This document shows positions 18,180 through 27,633 of a stretch of 64,000 bases of DNA, piece by piece. The notes below the pieces were generated by a model. That model saw only the letters and a program-made list of their open reading frames with translations. It ran no database searches and was not told where the DNA came from. Numbering within the stretch: position 1 is the stretch's first letter; each line of letters begins with the position of its first letter. Location of the stretch: positions 62,001 through 126,000 of the forward strand of contig JAFTWG010000017.1 in assembly GCA_017465405.1 (NCBI GenBank). Direction: 5' to 3'. The translations under genes were made by a program, and so were the position numbers. The stretch is from Alphaproteobacteria bacterium (lineage in GTDB: Bacteria; Pseudomonadota; Alphaproteobacteria; RF32; CAG-239).

Positions 18180-20636
18180 ATGAGTGAAAATAATGCTCGC
18201 CACAACGGAAAAACTTTTGAACAGTGGCAAAAAGAATGGGAAATGGAAGACAGATATAATTTTCGAACAATTGAAGGAAAATGGCAGAAGATATGGGAAG
18301 AAGAAAAAACTTATCATGTTGATATAAACAAAGATAAAGAAAAATTCTATGTGTTGGTAGAGTTCCCTTATCCGTCAGGAGCCGGGCTTCATGTCGGACA
18401 TCCTCGTTCTTATACCGCATTAGATGTTGTTGCTCGTAAAAAAAGAATGCAAGGATTCAATGTCTTGTATCCGATGGGGTTTGACGCATTCGGACTCCCC
18501 GCAGAAAACTATGCAATTAAAACCGGTGTACATCCTGCGGTTTCTACAAAAGAAAATATCGCTAACTTTACGCGTCAATTAAAATCTTTAGGTTTTAGTT
18601 TCGATTGGGACAGATGTGTAACAACTTGCGATCCTGAATATTATAAATGGACACAATGGATGTTCTTAAAGTTTTTTGAAAAAGGCTTGGCTTATAAAGA
18701 TAAAATAGCAATAAATTGGTGTCCGAGCTGTAAAGTAGGTTTGGCAAACGAAGAAGTTGTTAACGGATGTTGTGAACGTTGCGGAGCCCAAGTAGTTCGT
18801 AAAGATAAAGAACAATGGATGATTGCCATCACGAAATATGCTGACAGATTAATTGATGATTTAAATGATTTGGACTTTATCGACAGAGTAAAAGCACAAC
18901 AAGTAAATTGGATCGGACGTTCGGAAGGTGCTGAATTAGACTTTGATTTTGCCGATGATAAATTGACCGTATTTACAACTCGTCCGGATACAGCATTTGG
19001 TGTTACTTATATGGTTTTAGCTCCGGAACATCCTTTTGTTGAAAAATATATGGATAGGTTTGAAAATCCTGAAGAAATCAAAGCTTATGTTAACGAAACA
19101 GCTAAAAAGTCAGAGCTTCAACGCAGTATGAGCGAAGAAAAAACCGGTGTTGAATTGAAAGGTGTTCAAGCTCGAAATCCGTATAACGGAAAGATGATTC
19201 CTGTATTTATTTCAGACTATGTTTTGACCGGATACGGTACAGGTGCCATTATGGCAGTTCCGGCTCATGATCAGCGAGACTATGATTTTGCAAAAGTATT
19301 TAATTTGCCGATAATCCAAGTTTTAGAGGGTGGAGATATTTCTGAAAAAGCTTGGGAAGAAGACGGCACTCACATTAATTCTGATTTCTTAAACGGTATG
19401 AATAAAGAAGACGGAATGAGAGCTGCTACTGATTTTGCGGTTAAAAACGGTTTCGGAAAATCGAAGATAAACTTCAAATTACGTGATTGGGTATTCTCTC
19501 GTCAACGTTATTGGGGAGAGCCGATACCGATGGTTTATTGTGAACATTGCGGTTGGCAACCGGTACCTGAATCGGAATTGCCTTTGACATTGCCGGAAGT
19601 TCCTGATTATTTGCCTAATGATGAAGGAGAATCTCCATTGTCAAAAGCGGAAGATTGGGTTAATACAACTTGTCCGAAATGTGGTGGAAAAGCTCGCCGT
19701 GAAACAGATGTTATGCCTAATTGGGCAGGTTCTTCATGGTATTTCTTGCGTTATTGTGATCCTCACAACGATAAGGAGTTTGCATCTAAAGAAGCTTTGG
19801 ACTATTGGATGAATGTTGATTGGTATAATGGTGGCATGGAACATACTACATTGCACTTATTATATTCTCGTTTCTGGCATAAGTTTTTACATGATTGCGG
19901 CTGTGTTCCTACTAAAGAACCATATAATCGCCGCACATCACACGGAATGATTTTGGCATCAAACGGTGAAAAAATGTCAAAATCACGCGGAAACGTGATA
20001 AATCCGGATGATATTGTAAATTCATACGGTGCAGATACTTTCCGTTTATACGAAATGTTCATCGGGCCGTTCGATCAGGTTGCAATGTGGTCAGAAGAAA
20101 GCCTGATGGGTGTTTATCGTTTCGTTGGTAAAATTTATGGTTTGTTCAAGAAAGTTGCAGATATTAAACCGACATCTGCAGATTTAAGAGCAATGCATAA
20201 ATGTATTTTGGAAGTTACCGACAGGATTGATGGTATGCGCTTTAATACAGCAGTGTCATCATTGATGACTTATGTGAACTATATGAGCGGATTGGAGCAA
20301 ATTCCGCAAGAGTTATATGAAACAATGATGAAGCTTCTTTCTCCGTTTGCTCCTCACCTGAGTGAAGAAATGTGGGCTCGTATGGGTAAAAACAGTTTAG
20401 TACTTGATGAAACTTGGCCGAAAGGTGATGCTAAATTGGCTGAAGATAATGTTGTTACATTAGCGGTTCAGATTTGCGGAAAAATGCGCGGAACTATCGA
20501 AATGCCTAAAGATGCTCCTCAGGCGGACATTGAGAAAAAAGCCTTTGAACTTGAAAATGTTGCACGTCAACTTGAGGGAAAAGAAATTAAGAAAATAATT
20601 GTCGTACCAAACAGGATTGTGAACATTGTTGCATAA
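18180..20636 (+). CDS. leuS: Leucyl-tRNA synthetase
   Basis: 818 residues from ATG 18180 (upstream in-frame ATG at 18144 lacks an SD). The class I signature HIGH appears as LHVGHPRSYTA, KMSKS as EKMSKSRGNVINPDD, and zinc cysteines in CPSCKVGLANEEVVNGCCERCG. The editing domain, with TTRPDTAFGVTYMVLAPEHP, and the anticodon-binding domain are present. It charges tRNA-Leu with leucine. The N-terminus has about 25 extra residues (GKTFEQWQKEWEMED) before the usual start IEGKWQKIWEE. lptE overlaps its 3' end by 11 bases, the typical leuS-lptE-holA arrangement. Confidence 0.97.
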   Translation: MSENNARHNGKTFEQWQKEWEMEDRYNFRTIEGKWQKIWEEEKTYHVDINKDKEKFYVLVEFPYPSGAGLHVGHPRSYTALDVVARKKRMQGFNVLYPMGFDAFGLPAENYAIKTGVHPAVSTKENIANFTRQLKSLGFSFDWDRCVTTCDPEYYKWTQWMFLKFFEKGLAYKDKIAINWCPSCKVGLANEEVVNGCCERCGAQVVRKDKEQWMIAITKYADRLIDDLNDLDFIDRVKAQQVNWIGRSEGAELDFDFADDKLTVFTTRPDTAFGVTYMVLAPEHPFVEKYMDRFENPEEIKAYVNETAKKSELQRSMSEEKTGVELKGVQARNPYNGKMIPVFISDYVLTGYGTGAIMAVPAHDQRDYDFAKVFNLPIIQVLEGGDISEKAWEEDGTHINSDFLNGMNKEDGMRAATDFAVKNGFGKSKINFKLRDWVFSRQRYWGEPIPMVYCEHCGWQPVPESELPLTLPEVPDYLPNDEGESPLSKAEDWVNTTCPKCGGKARRETDVMPNWAGSSWYFLRYCDPHNDKEFASKEALDYWMNVDWYNGGMEHTTLHLLYSRFWHKFLHDCGCVPTKEPYNRRTSHGMILASNGEKMSKSRGNVINPDDIVNSYGADTFRLYEMFIGPFDQVAMWSEESLMGVYRFVGKIYGLFKKVADIKPTSADLRAMHKCILEVTDRIDGMRFNTAVSSLMTYVNYMSGLEQIPQELYETMMKLLSPFAPHLSEEMWARMGKNSLVLDETWPKGDAKLAEDNVVTLAVQICGKMRGTIEMPKDAPQADIEKKAFELENVARQLEGKEIKKIIVVPNRIVNIVA

Positions 20637-21192
20637 AAAATATATACTTATTTTGCTGTTGATGCTGACAGCTTGTGGATTTGAGCCGTTATATGTTGAA
20701 AGACAGCATGACGATAATTGGTATTTCGGCGGAAATTTTGATACTTCCATTTCTCAAGAAATGGCAAAGGTCAAAATTCAGCCGATATCCGACAGATTCG
20801 GACAAATGTTGAGAAACGATTTGATTGATTTGGTTTCACCCAAAGGACAACCCGATGAACCGAGATATCGTTTATATGTTGAGTTGGCCAAAAAAAGCGA
20901 AACCAATCAAGCTTTGCGCTCGGATATTACTGCTACCAGAAAAATGGTCAGGTATAAAGTTGTATATCATATGATGGAAGGAACGGAGAAAGTTTTAGAA
21001 GGAAATAGCTTGGCATATACAAGTTATGATATTCTGGCTAATCCATATTCGACGACAATGGCAAGAAAAAAGGGCGATGAAGAAGCAGCTCGTATAATAG
21101 CTAACGATATTTCTTTGCGTTTGGGGGCATATTTCCATAGTAGGATAACCAATAGAGGCGAGCCTGATGATTTTAAAGCCGTTGCAAATTGA
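20626..21192 (+). CDS. lptE: LPS assembly outer-membrane lipoprotein LptE
   Basis: 188 residues starting with TTG inside the end of leuS. The signal ends in the lipobox LTAC, so the mature protein is a lipoprotein beginning CGFEPLYV, a sequence typical of alphaproteobacterial LptE. The remaining part has the family layout (VKIQPISDRFGQMLRNDLIDL ... RYRLYVELAKKSE). It plugs the LptD barrel and helps to insert LPS in the outer membrane. Recognition rests on the CGFxPLY start, the length and the position between leuS and holA. Confidence 0.9.
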   Translation: MLHKKYILILLLMLTACGFEPLYVERQHDDNWYFGGNFDTSISQEMAKVKIQPISDRFGQMLRNDLIDLVSPKGQPDEPRYRLYVELAKKSETNQALRSDITATRKMVRYKVVYHMMEGTEKVLEGNSLAYTSYDILANPYSTTMARKKGDEEAARIIANDISLRLGAYFHSRITNRGEPDDFKAVAN

Positions 21193-22174
21193 AAATTTTA
21201 TAAAAAATCCTGATAAAAATATAAAAGCTATATTGGTTTATGGGACTAATGACGGCCTTATTTTAGATACGGTAAAACGTTTAGCTCGTTCTATTTGTTC
21301 TGATTTATCAGATGCTTTTCAGGTTTCGGATATTTTGGGCGAAGACATTGTCAGCGATTTTGGAAAATTATGCGGAGATTATAACAGTCAATCCTTAATG
21401 GGAGGACGACGAGTTGTAATGGTTCGAGATGTTACCGATGCTATAACCAAAGATTTGCGAAAGATGTTAGAGGAAAGCAAATCGGATAATTTACTAATAT
21501 TGTCGTCGGGAACACTCAATAACAGTTCTTCTTTGGTAAAGTTTTTTAAAGATAGTGAAAATGTTGCTGTGATATCTTGTTATGAAGATAAAAACGAAGA
21601 TATATATAATGTGTTAAAGACATTAGGCTTAACATTTCCTCCTGCATCAATTCAGCTTTTATATTCTCGTCTTTCCGGCGATAGAATGATAAATATGGCA
21701 GAACTTGAAAAACTAAAAACTTATATGGGTGAAGCAAAGGAAGTTACTCCCGAAATTATAGCCAAAGTTATCAGCGATCAGTCTGAATCGGGTACGGAAG
21801 ATATTTGTTATGCCGTATTTGAAGGAGATAGAGCAAAAGCAGACAGTCTGTATTTGAAATATCTTAAAGAAGGTAATGATGCTTTTTCTGTGGCGAGAGC
21901 TCTCTCTAATCACTGTTTGAAATTGATGACCTGTATTGCGGGGATTGAGAATGGAGAAACTGCGGATAAAGCGATTCAGCGTTTAATTCCAAAGTTAATA
22001 TTTTATCGAGTTGATTCTTTCAAACAACAACTGAAAATGTGGAATAAGGATAAAATATTGCGAGTGGCGGAACTATTATACGAAACCGAAAAAAATTGCA
22101 AAACAACAGGGATGCCGACAGAAGAAATTGTGGGTATGACTATATTACAGCTTTCCGGAGCAGCGAGAAAATAA
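21167..22174 (+). CDS. holA: DNA polymerase III delta subunit
   Basis: 335 residues. The N-terminal domain has FIKNPDKNIKAILVYGTNDGLI, corresponding to the family pattern of a degenerate Walker region, followed by DILGEDIVSD, SLMGGRRVVMVRDV and the clamp-loader helical C-terminal domain (NHCLKLMTCIAG, KIFYRVDSFKQQLKMW-like segment, LLYETEKNCKTTGMPTEE). It opens the beta clamp as part of the clamp loader. The start overlaps lptE by 26 bases, and the stop shares one base with the next ATG (TAATG), indicating translational coupling. Confidence 0.92.
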   Translation: MILKPLQIENFIKNPDKNIKAILVYGTNDGLILDTVKRLARSICSDLSDAFQVSDILGEDIVSDFGKLCGDYNSQSLMGGRRVVMVRDVTDAITKDLRKMLEESKSDNLLILSSGTLNNSSSLVKFFKDSENVAVISCYEDKNEDIYNVLKTLGLTFPPASIQLLYSRLSGDRMINMAELEKLKTYMGEAKEVTPEIIAKVISDQSESGTEDICYAVFEGDRAKADSLYLKYLKEGNDAFSVARALSNHCLKLMTCIAGIENGETADKAIQRLIPKLIFYRVDSFKQQLKMWNKDKILRVAELLYETEKNCKTTGMPTEEIVGMTILQLSGAARK

Positions 22175-22872
22175 TGTATAGCGAAAAGTTTCAAAAATTT
22201 ATTGAAATGTGGCAAAAGGAGTTTGCCATGGAAAAAAGTATTGATGAAAAACTCTGCTTAGATAGAGACGGAAATCCTATTCCTTGGTACACTTTTCCTG
22301 CAATAGAATATTTATCTCAATTTGATTATAGCGATAAAAAAATTTTTGAATATGGTTGCGGATATTCTTCGGCTTTTTGGGCGCAAAGGGCGCAAAGTGT
22401 AACCAGTATAGAAGATAAAACAACTTGGTATGAGCGTTGGACATCTGAATTTAGTAGTCCAAATTTGGATATTCGTTGGCGAGATGAGGGCGAAGGGTAT
22501 GAAAAAGCCATTTTTGAAGATGGCCTAAAATATGATGTTATCGTTGTTGACGGCAAAAGACGTGAAAAGTGTGCGGAAGCTGCGGTTAAGGCTCTGGCTG
22601 ATGGTGGAATGATAATATTAGACGACAGTGACAGAATTAATACCAGTGAAGAGTATCGTAAGGCAGTAGCTTTTCTGAAAAATGCCGATTTGATACAAGT
22701 TGACTTTTATGGTTTTTGCCCGATGAATTGCTACACTAAAACTACATCGGTGTTTTTACACAGAAAATTTGCTTTAAAATCAAAACATAATGTTCAGCCG
22801 ATAAACGGTTGGGGCAATTTGTGGTCGATGCAGCGAAAAGAACGTAAAGAATTTTATAAAAAACACGGATAA
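22174..22872 (+). CDS. SAM-dependent methyltransferase-like protein (class I fold)
   Basis: 232 residues from an ATG that shares its A with the holA stop (TAATG). The Rossmann-like motif I reads IFEYGCGYSSAFWA, the acidic residue after strand 2 is in SIEDKTTWYERW, and YDVIVVDGKRREKCAEAAVKAL plus GGMIILDDSDR give motifs IV-VI. This layout resembles small O- or N-methyltransferases acting on sugars or glycans, but the substrate cannot be assigned. Cytoplasmic. It is the last gene of the leuS-lptE-holA run. Confidence 0.7.
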   Translation: MYSEKFQKFIEMWQKEFAMEKSIDEKLCLDRDGNPIPWYTFPAIEYLSQFDYSDKKIFEYGCGYSSAFWAQRAQSVTSIEDKTTWYERWTSEFSSPNLDIRWRDEGEGYEKAIFEDGLKYDVIVVDGKRREKCAEAAVKALADGGMIILDDSDRINTSEEYRKAVAFLKNADLIQVDFYGFCPMNCYTKTTSVFLHRKFALKSKHNVQPINGWGNLWSMQRKERKEFYKKHG

Positions 22873-22912
22873 TTCGTAATAAAATTTTTACGAAAATCAT
22901 TGCAAAAATAGA

Positions 22913-22941
22913 TTGTTTTTTAATTTTTTGTATGTTAAAAT
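22913..22941 (+). promoter_or_regulatory. Putative promoter of the Cys-rich secreted protein gene
   Basis: TTGTTT (22913-22918), 17-base spacer, TAAAAT (22936-22941). It leaves a leader of about 105 bases before the ATG at 23057, which contains a repeat-like GCTAGCATCG...GGCTGTATGCT segment that could fold. Confidence 0.45.
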
Positions 22942-23056
22942 ACTGTTATGTTGGCAAGGGGTTGTTTGTCAGCTAGCATCGCAAAGCGGCTGTATGCTTT
23001 GTTTTTATTATTTTTTTGCATTTACATAAGTGTAAAGCTTTTTAAGGGGAAGAGCA

Positions 23057-25648
23057 ATGAAAACACGTAATTTTATCTTGTTCGTGCTCACTGCAGTGGT
23101 ATGCGGTGCGTTTTTGTGTGCCGATTCGCAAGCGAGAGTCTGTTTCGCCGGTGATGAAAGTTGTGAGGTTGGAGGCTTTTTTGATGCGCTTCCTGAGAAG
23201 GATCTTAATGATAGTGCGTGTGTTGCTGAGGGGTATATTGAGAATAAAACTTGTAAGCCCGGTGAGATTACATATACTTGTCCTTACAAAAGTTCATATA
23301 AAAAATGTTGCGGTGCTGAATATAAATACGAGGCTTGTGTTTATCCTTTAGAGCAAACAGGGCGTTGCGGAACTAGGGTTAGCTGTAAGTGCCCTGATGA
23401 TTATAGTGTGACATCTGAGTATGCGTCTAATAATTATTGTCAACCCGGAGGCGGTTATTGTATGGCGAATAATGGTGTTGATGATGAAATTAGGTATAAA
23501 ACATGTACTTGTGATCCTAGTGTATTTGTGGAGGAAGGAGAAACTTGTCCTAACAATCAAGAGGTTAGTAAAACTTGTACGGGTATAAGATGGACGAATG
23601 CTCAAAAGACTGCGAAAGGACCTTATACAAGGGTAGATTGTTATTGTAAAAGAGGTAGTATTTCTAAAGCTGATCCTTATAAAGCTTCGAAGAACGATGA
23701 ATATCCTTTTTCTAATTGTACGTATGGTCATAAAGGTACAAATACCTGCATAGACAGTAATACTAAACGAGAATATTATAATGAGTGTAAAAGTCCTAAA
23801 GAGGCGTGTATTGATGATGGGTATGAATATGTAAGTTGTTCAAGTGAAAGGAATTGTACAACTGAGAATAAAGTTTATTGGAATGGTTCGTGGCAATATT
23901 TAACGTCTTACTATTGTATATTGGGGGATATGTGCCCGTATCCTACAAATCCATCCTTATATAAATGTGTATTTGATAAAGCTTCTTGGTGTACAGAAAA
24001 AGGTTATTCTAAGACATCATCGACGGCTATAACTAATGGTGCTAAATGTACAACAGATGATGGTTATGTTGGTACGTATGAGGTGTGTCCGGCTAATGAT
24101 GGAAGTGCCTTGTTTTATTACAGATGCAATCTTCCTTGTGAACAAGAGGTTAGACGAGCTTATTCTAAGGGGTATTTGACCCAGGATACATCTATGATTG
24201 GAACAAATGGACAGGTTGTCGGCTATGTTAGAACAGATGCCGGAGGAGCTAAACATATCTACTTTATCGATGATATTGTTTTGCCCAAAGCTAATATGGG
24301 AACTAAAGGTGGCGGATGGGCTCATATCAATAACAAAGTTGATTATGCTTCTATCAATGGTATGTGGGCTTTAGGCGGACTTGGAATGAAGTATAATGAT
24401 GGTAGTGATATGTTTGCGGGTTGCGCCAAAGAGCGAGGGGCTATTTTCAATAGTCCGACAATTAAATTTGATAACAACTTGATTAGCAAGTGGAATAAGT
24501 TCTTAAATGAAAAGATGAGTGATATACAAATTCAAATATGGAGTTCTAATCCTGAAGCTGATGGAGCTTACGGAGAAGAATATAATATTGGTAATGATGG
24601 CGATGTAGAATGGTATAATGTTGCTCTTTTATCTGACGAGTATTTATTCCCTCCTAGCTCAGGTGTAAGCGATTGGGGACACTATAAGCATTTGGATAAA
24701 TCTAATAGAGTGATTCTCTATAATCAGTTAATTATAAAAGGTAGATTTGGTATTAGGGTTTCTGGTATGAGTTATACCAAAGATGGTAAGACGTGTGCAG
24801 AGTCTGGGACACATGAAGTTTATGATAATACTTGTGCTTATATGCCGTCATTCCGTTTCTTATTAAAGGGAAATGCAGTGGTAAAATTTGATGGTGCGAC
24901 CATTTATTCAGATCGTTTCAAGAGAGCTTCTTGGCAAGGAGAAGGTGGTGGAACTATGCTTTTTTATAATACTAAAATGGGAGACAGCAATTCATACGTT
25001 GGAACACCATGGCATTATATGAATATTGGTTTGTCAAATTCTGATGTGAAGTTTACTGCCATAAAAACAGCTGGGTTTGGCGCATCGAATACAAGCCGTC
25101 GTTTTGGAGGGTACAGCGATATATCTGGTGTACAGTATCCAGATCAACTACAAGCTCGTTGTAAGGGTGTATATCTGATGAATAATTCTACATTGACCAC
25201 TACTGATCCGGGATGGATGGGAGATCAAACAAAGATATATGTCGATTATGGTGGCGGTACAATAAAAGCAGAGAAGCCGATTTACATGAATAGTAAAAAC
25301 ACTACTATCTTATGTCTATATGGAGGAAAAGCTACGTTTGGTTCTACTACATATAATTGTGGAGGCACTAATAAGTGTAGTTATGCCAGATTTAATCAAA
25401 ATTGGTATAATTCTGCCGGATGGATAGGAAAAGATGGTTTTAATTCGCAATCTTCAAATAGTTATACTACTGGTACGTGGTACTGGAAGTTTGATCACGG
25501 TAATTCCAATGGCAATTACCCTTGTTCTACTGGTGGTACATGTGACGGAAAATGTAATTCAGATTTCGATCCTCATTGTCAAGGAACTGGTTGTGTTTAT
25601 CTTTGTACCGGATGCTATAACTGTCAGATTACAGGAATGGGATATTAA
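23057..25648 (+). CDS. Large cysteine-rich secreted protein, unknown function
   Basis: 863 residues with a signal peptide (MKTRNFILFVLTAVVCGAFL, cleavage near the SQA at residue 29). Residues ~30-380 are packed with cysteines in irregular C-x(2-8)-C spacing (e.g. YKKCCGAEYKYEACVYP, CKCPDDYS, KTCTCDPS). Residues ~390-800 are Gly/Asn/Tyr-rich with few cysteines and look like beta-rich repeats. The last ~50 residues are again Cys-rich (CSTGGTCDGKC ... CTGCYNCQITGMGY). No enzyme motif found. An export-stable, disulfide-bonded surface or matrix protein is the best inference. SD AAGGGGAAGAG precedes the ATG. The gene sits alone in an accessory patch next to a Bacteroidetes-like lipoprotein. Confidence 0.65.
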   Translation: MKTRNFILFVLTAVVCGAFLCADSQARVCFAGDESCEVGGFFDALPEKDLNDSACVAEGYIENKTCKPGEITYTCPYKSSYKKCCGAEYKYEACVYPLEQTGRCGTRVSCKCPDDYSVTSEYASNNYCQPGGGYCMANNGVDDEIRYKTCTCDPSVFVEEGETCPNNQEVSKTCTGIRWTNAQKTAKGPYTRVDCYCKRGSISKADPYKASKNDEYPFSNCTYGHKGTNTCIDSNTKREYYNECKSPKEACIDDGYEYVSCSSERNCTTENKVYWNGSWQYLTSYYCILGDMCPYPTNPSLYKCVFDKASWCTEKGYSKTSSTAITNGAKCTTDDGYVGTYEVCPANDGSALFYYRCNLPCEQEVRRAYSKGYLTQDTSMIGTNGQVVGYVRTDAGGAKHIYFIDDIVLPKANMGTKGGGWAHINNKVDYASINGMWALGGLGMKYNDGSDMFAGCAKERGAIFNSPTIKFDNNLISKWNKFLNEKMSDIQIQIWSSNPEADGAYGEEYNIGNDGDVEWYNVALLSDEYLFPPSSGVSDWGHYKHLDKSNRVILYNQLIIKGRFGIRVSGMSYTKDGKTCAESGTHEVYDNTCAYMPSFRFLLKGNAVVKFDGATIYSDRFKRASWQGEGGGTMLFYNTKMGDSNSYVGTPWHYMNIGLSNSDVKFTAIKTAGFGASNTSRRFGGYSDISGVQYPDQLQARCKGVYLMNNSTLTTTDPGWMGDQTKIYVDYGGGTIKAEKPIYMNSKNTTILCLYGGKATFGSTTYNCGGTNKCSYARFNQNWYNSAGWIGKDGFNSQSSNSYTTGTWYWKFDHGNSNGNYPCSTGGTCDGKCNSDFDPHCQGTGCVYLCTGCYNCQITGMGY

Positions 25649-25794
25649 AATTTCAGCAAATTATTATTTAATATTATTTATTCAATACAATATTATTGGG
25701 CCGGTTTATTAACAAATGATATAGAAAATAATTTGTCTGAAACTTTTGATGTATAACAGTTAAAATTTTTTATAACCTTTAAAAATTAAAAGCA

Positions 25795-27087
25795 ATGAGA
25801 ACAAAATTTTTCTTGTCATTGTTGGCACTAGGTGCAATGGTGACCTTCTTCGTAAGTTGTGAAAACGAAGAACCGTTTGTTGATCCCGGCAAGGTGATCA
25901 AAAGTGAAGTAGTAGACCCTGGAACTGCTGAAGACGTTACAGAGGTTGATAATGGTACCGAAGGCACATCGCTTTCTTATGAAACTTGGATTATTGTTGA
26001 TCAGCTTTTTGCTGACGGCAGTACTTCTAAACCTAAAACCAGAACGAGCACAGCTTCTTCCGGTAATAAGATTACGGTGGTGTTATCTAATGACATTACA
26101 AACCATTCTTCAAAAACAGATGTTTCTGATTTTGAAATAAAAGAGGCAAAATTTGATGTTAGTTATCGTGAGCTCGGATCATCAAGATATCCAACAGAAG
26201 AGTTTGTAAATGTTATTGATTCTGCAGTGGTTTATACTGTTGATAGAGGATGTTTTGCATTAGAATTTGTTCTTCCGTATCAAGTTGCAGTTTATGATGA
26301 TGGTATTACAAAGATAACAATGCCTTATCATAAATATTCCAACATCAAAGATAATGGTGGAGAAGTAACTGAGCTTGATGATGAGACGACGGCAGAGGGT
26401 GTGTATAAGCAAAAAATGTATAAACACACTATTCTTGCAGAATTTAATGGTAAGGAATATCCAGTTATTGCTGAAGTCGTCTTGAGAAAGGAAGCCAAAG
26501 AAGATGTTTTGGTAGAAAGAAAGGTCGTAGAATCAGGAGTTGAACTTGTTTCTTATGATGCTGATGCTAAAACAGGAGTTTCAAAATCTTGGATAAAGAT
26601 TGAAGAGACATGGTCTGAATCTGGTGTGAAGTCTTATGTCGAAGAGGTAATGCTAAACAATTCTTCTTCTGATGCTAACTTTAGGTCGTTCGCTATCTAT
26701 GTTCAGAACAAAATTCAGTTCTCTGATTTGAGTTATGGAGGCTCATCTTACTCTGATAGTGAAGGAGAAAAGAGGACTGATGGTAATTTCTCTATTACAA
26801 AGTATGAGCGCACATATAAAATGCCTGTTGTGTGTAGCAAAGAAGATGCAAGGTCTAACTTTTACTTTGGTGTAGTCTATGAAAAGGCTATTTATACAAA
26901 TGGAGATTTAGAGTATGAAATGCCATGTTTTAGCTATGGTGAGGCGGAATATTCTGTTACTCAAGAATCGGACTGGACAACTAACTCTGAAGGACAGGAA
27001 GAGATGAAAATAAAGTGTACTTCGTCTGTAAACTTTGATAAGGTCAAGTATGCTTATTTGCGCAATGGCTCTATTTTTGTTCAGTAG
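25795..27087 (+). CDS. Bacteroidetes-like secreted lipoprotein, probable horizontal acquisition
   Basis: 430 residues. The signal MRTKFFLSLLALGAMVTFFVSC ends in a lipobox (C22), followed by ENEEPF: acidic residues right after the lipid-bearing Cys, as in Bacteroidetes surface lipoproteins. The mature part is beta-rich with two similar halves that both contain a SY..W..V or SW..IEETW-type strand followed by a long polar sheet (residues ~55-220 and ~255-420). There is no SD: the ATG is preceded by an A/T-rich leader (AAAAATTAAAAGCA), as in Bacteroidetes genes, unlike the SD-bearing neighbours. Function unknown. A strong hairpin terminator follows. Confidence 0.65.
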   Translation: MRTKFFLSLLALGAMVTFFVSCENEEPFVDPGKVIKSEVVDPGTAEDVTEVDNGTEGTSLSYETWIIVDQLFADGSTSKPKTRTSTASSGNKITVVLSNDITNHSSKTDVSDFEIKEAKFDVSYRELGSSRYPTEEFVNVIDSAVVYTVDRGCFALEFVLPYQVAVYDDGITKITMPYHKYSNIKDNGGEVTELDDETTAEGVYKQKMYKHTILAEFNGKEYPVIAEVVLRKEAKEDVLVERKVVESGVELVSYDADAKTGVSKSWIKIEETWSESGVKSYVEEVMLNNSSSDANFRSFAIYVQNKIQFSDLSYGGSSYSDSEGEKRTDGNFSITKYERTYKMPVVCSKEDARSNFYFGVVYEKAIYTNGDLEYEMPCFSYGEAEYSVTQESDWTTNSEGQEEMKIKCTSSVNFDKVKYAYLRNGSIFVQ

Positions 27088-27120
27088 TAAAGAGGTTGAT
27101 TGCCTGTATTGTATTAATCA

Positions 27121-27154
27121 GAAAGATCCGATTTATTCGGATCTTTCTTTTTTG
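27121..27154 (+). terminator. Terminator of the Bacteroidetes-like lipoprotein gene
   Basis: Perfect 10-bp stem GAAAGATCCG / CGGATCTTTC, 7-base loop, followed by TTTTTTTG. Confidence 0.88.
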
Positions 27155-27174
27155 TTAATGTAGGAGAATGGAAA

Positions 27175-27345
27175 ATGAAAAATATATTTATGTCTTTTTT
27201 GGTGTTATTCATGTTAAGTAATACATTAAATGATAATTTTGTTGTATATAATACTGAAACAACCACAGAAACAAATGAAGAAAATTCATCGCCGACTACA
27301 AAAGAAATTTTTGTAAGAGGAGATGTAGAGAAACCGTCAAAGTAG
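27175..27345 (+). CDS. Small 56-residue exported-looking peptide, unknown
   Basis: An ORF of 56 residues starts at ATG 27175, with a good SD (GGAG at 27163-27166) 8 bases upstream. The first ~17 residues (MKNIFMSFLVLFMLSNT) look like a signal or membrane segment. The rest is rich in Thr, Glu and Asn (TETTTETNEENSSPTTKE) and ends EKPSK. No family recognised. The SD is the main support for translation. Confidence 0.45.
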   Translation: MKNIFMSFLVLFMLSNTLNDNFVVYNTETTTETNEENSSPTTKEIFVRGDVEKPSK

Positions 27346-27441
27346 TAAATTTTTCATTTGCTCGAGTGAAGTTTTTGTGTTATAAGGTAAATAGTTTTTT
27401 TGAATTATTTATCTAGTATTAACCACATAAATTTTAAGCGT

Positions 27442-27567
27442 ATGGAAAACTATACTCTTTTAGGAAGAATTGTTTGGGGCGGTATTCTCTTGCTAGCTCT
27501 GATTGTTGCAATCCCTTTTGCAATCCTCGAGCTGCTACTCAAGCCCTTTAACAGATGCTTTGCGTAA
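27442..27567 (+). CDS. Very small membrane protein (41 residues), unknown
   Basis: ATG 27442 to TAA 27567 encodes a 41-residue protein, MENYTLLGRIVWGG... with one strong hydrophobic helix (ILLLALIVAIPFAILELLL) and a short KPFNRCFA tail. Base composition is richer in C (CTC, CTG, CCC codons) than surrounding genes, and there is no SD, as for the lipoprotein upstream. A strong hairpin terminator follows 20 bases after the stop, supporting a real transcription unit. Function unknown. It could belong to the same acquired segment. Confidence 0.45.
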   Translation: MENYTLLGRIVWGGILLLALIVAIPFAILELLLKPFNRCFA

Positions 27568-27586
27568 GCTCTGCAAACACTAAAAC

Positions 27587-27621
27587 AAAACACCGTAGCT
27601 TTAAAAGCCACGGTGTTTTTT
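27587..27621. terminator. Long hairpin terminator between convergent units
   Basis: 16-base arms (AAAACACCGTAGCTTT / AAAGCCACGGTGTTTT) with a single A-C mismatch, then TTTTTT on the + side and a T-rich run on the - side. It ends the small + strand unit and the hydrogenase operon, whose last stop is at 27634. Confidence 0.85.
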
Positions 27622-27633
27622 CCTTTTATGCAG

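Noticed and set aside
18018..18317. Long N-terminal extension of rsmB to 18317
   Set aside because: Phe/Ile/Leu-rich frame over an AT-rich intergenic and leuS region without protein-like pattern. TTG at 18017 has a proper SD and begins at the conserved NusB-like domain.
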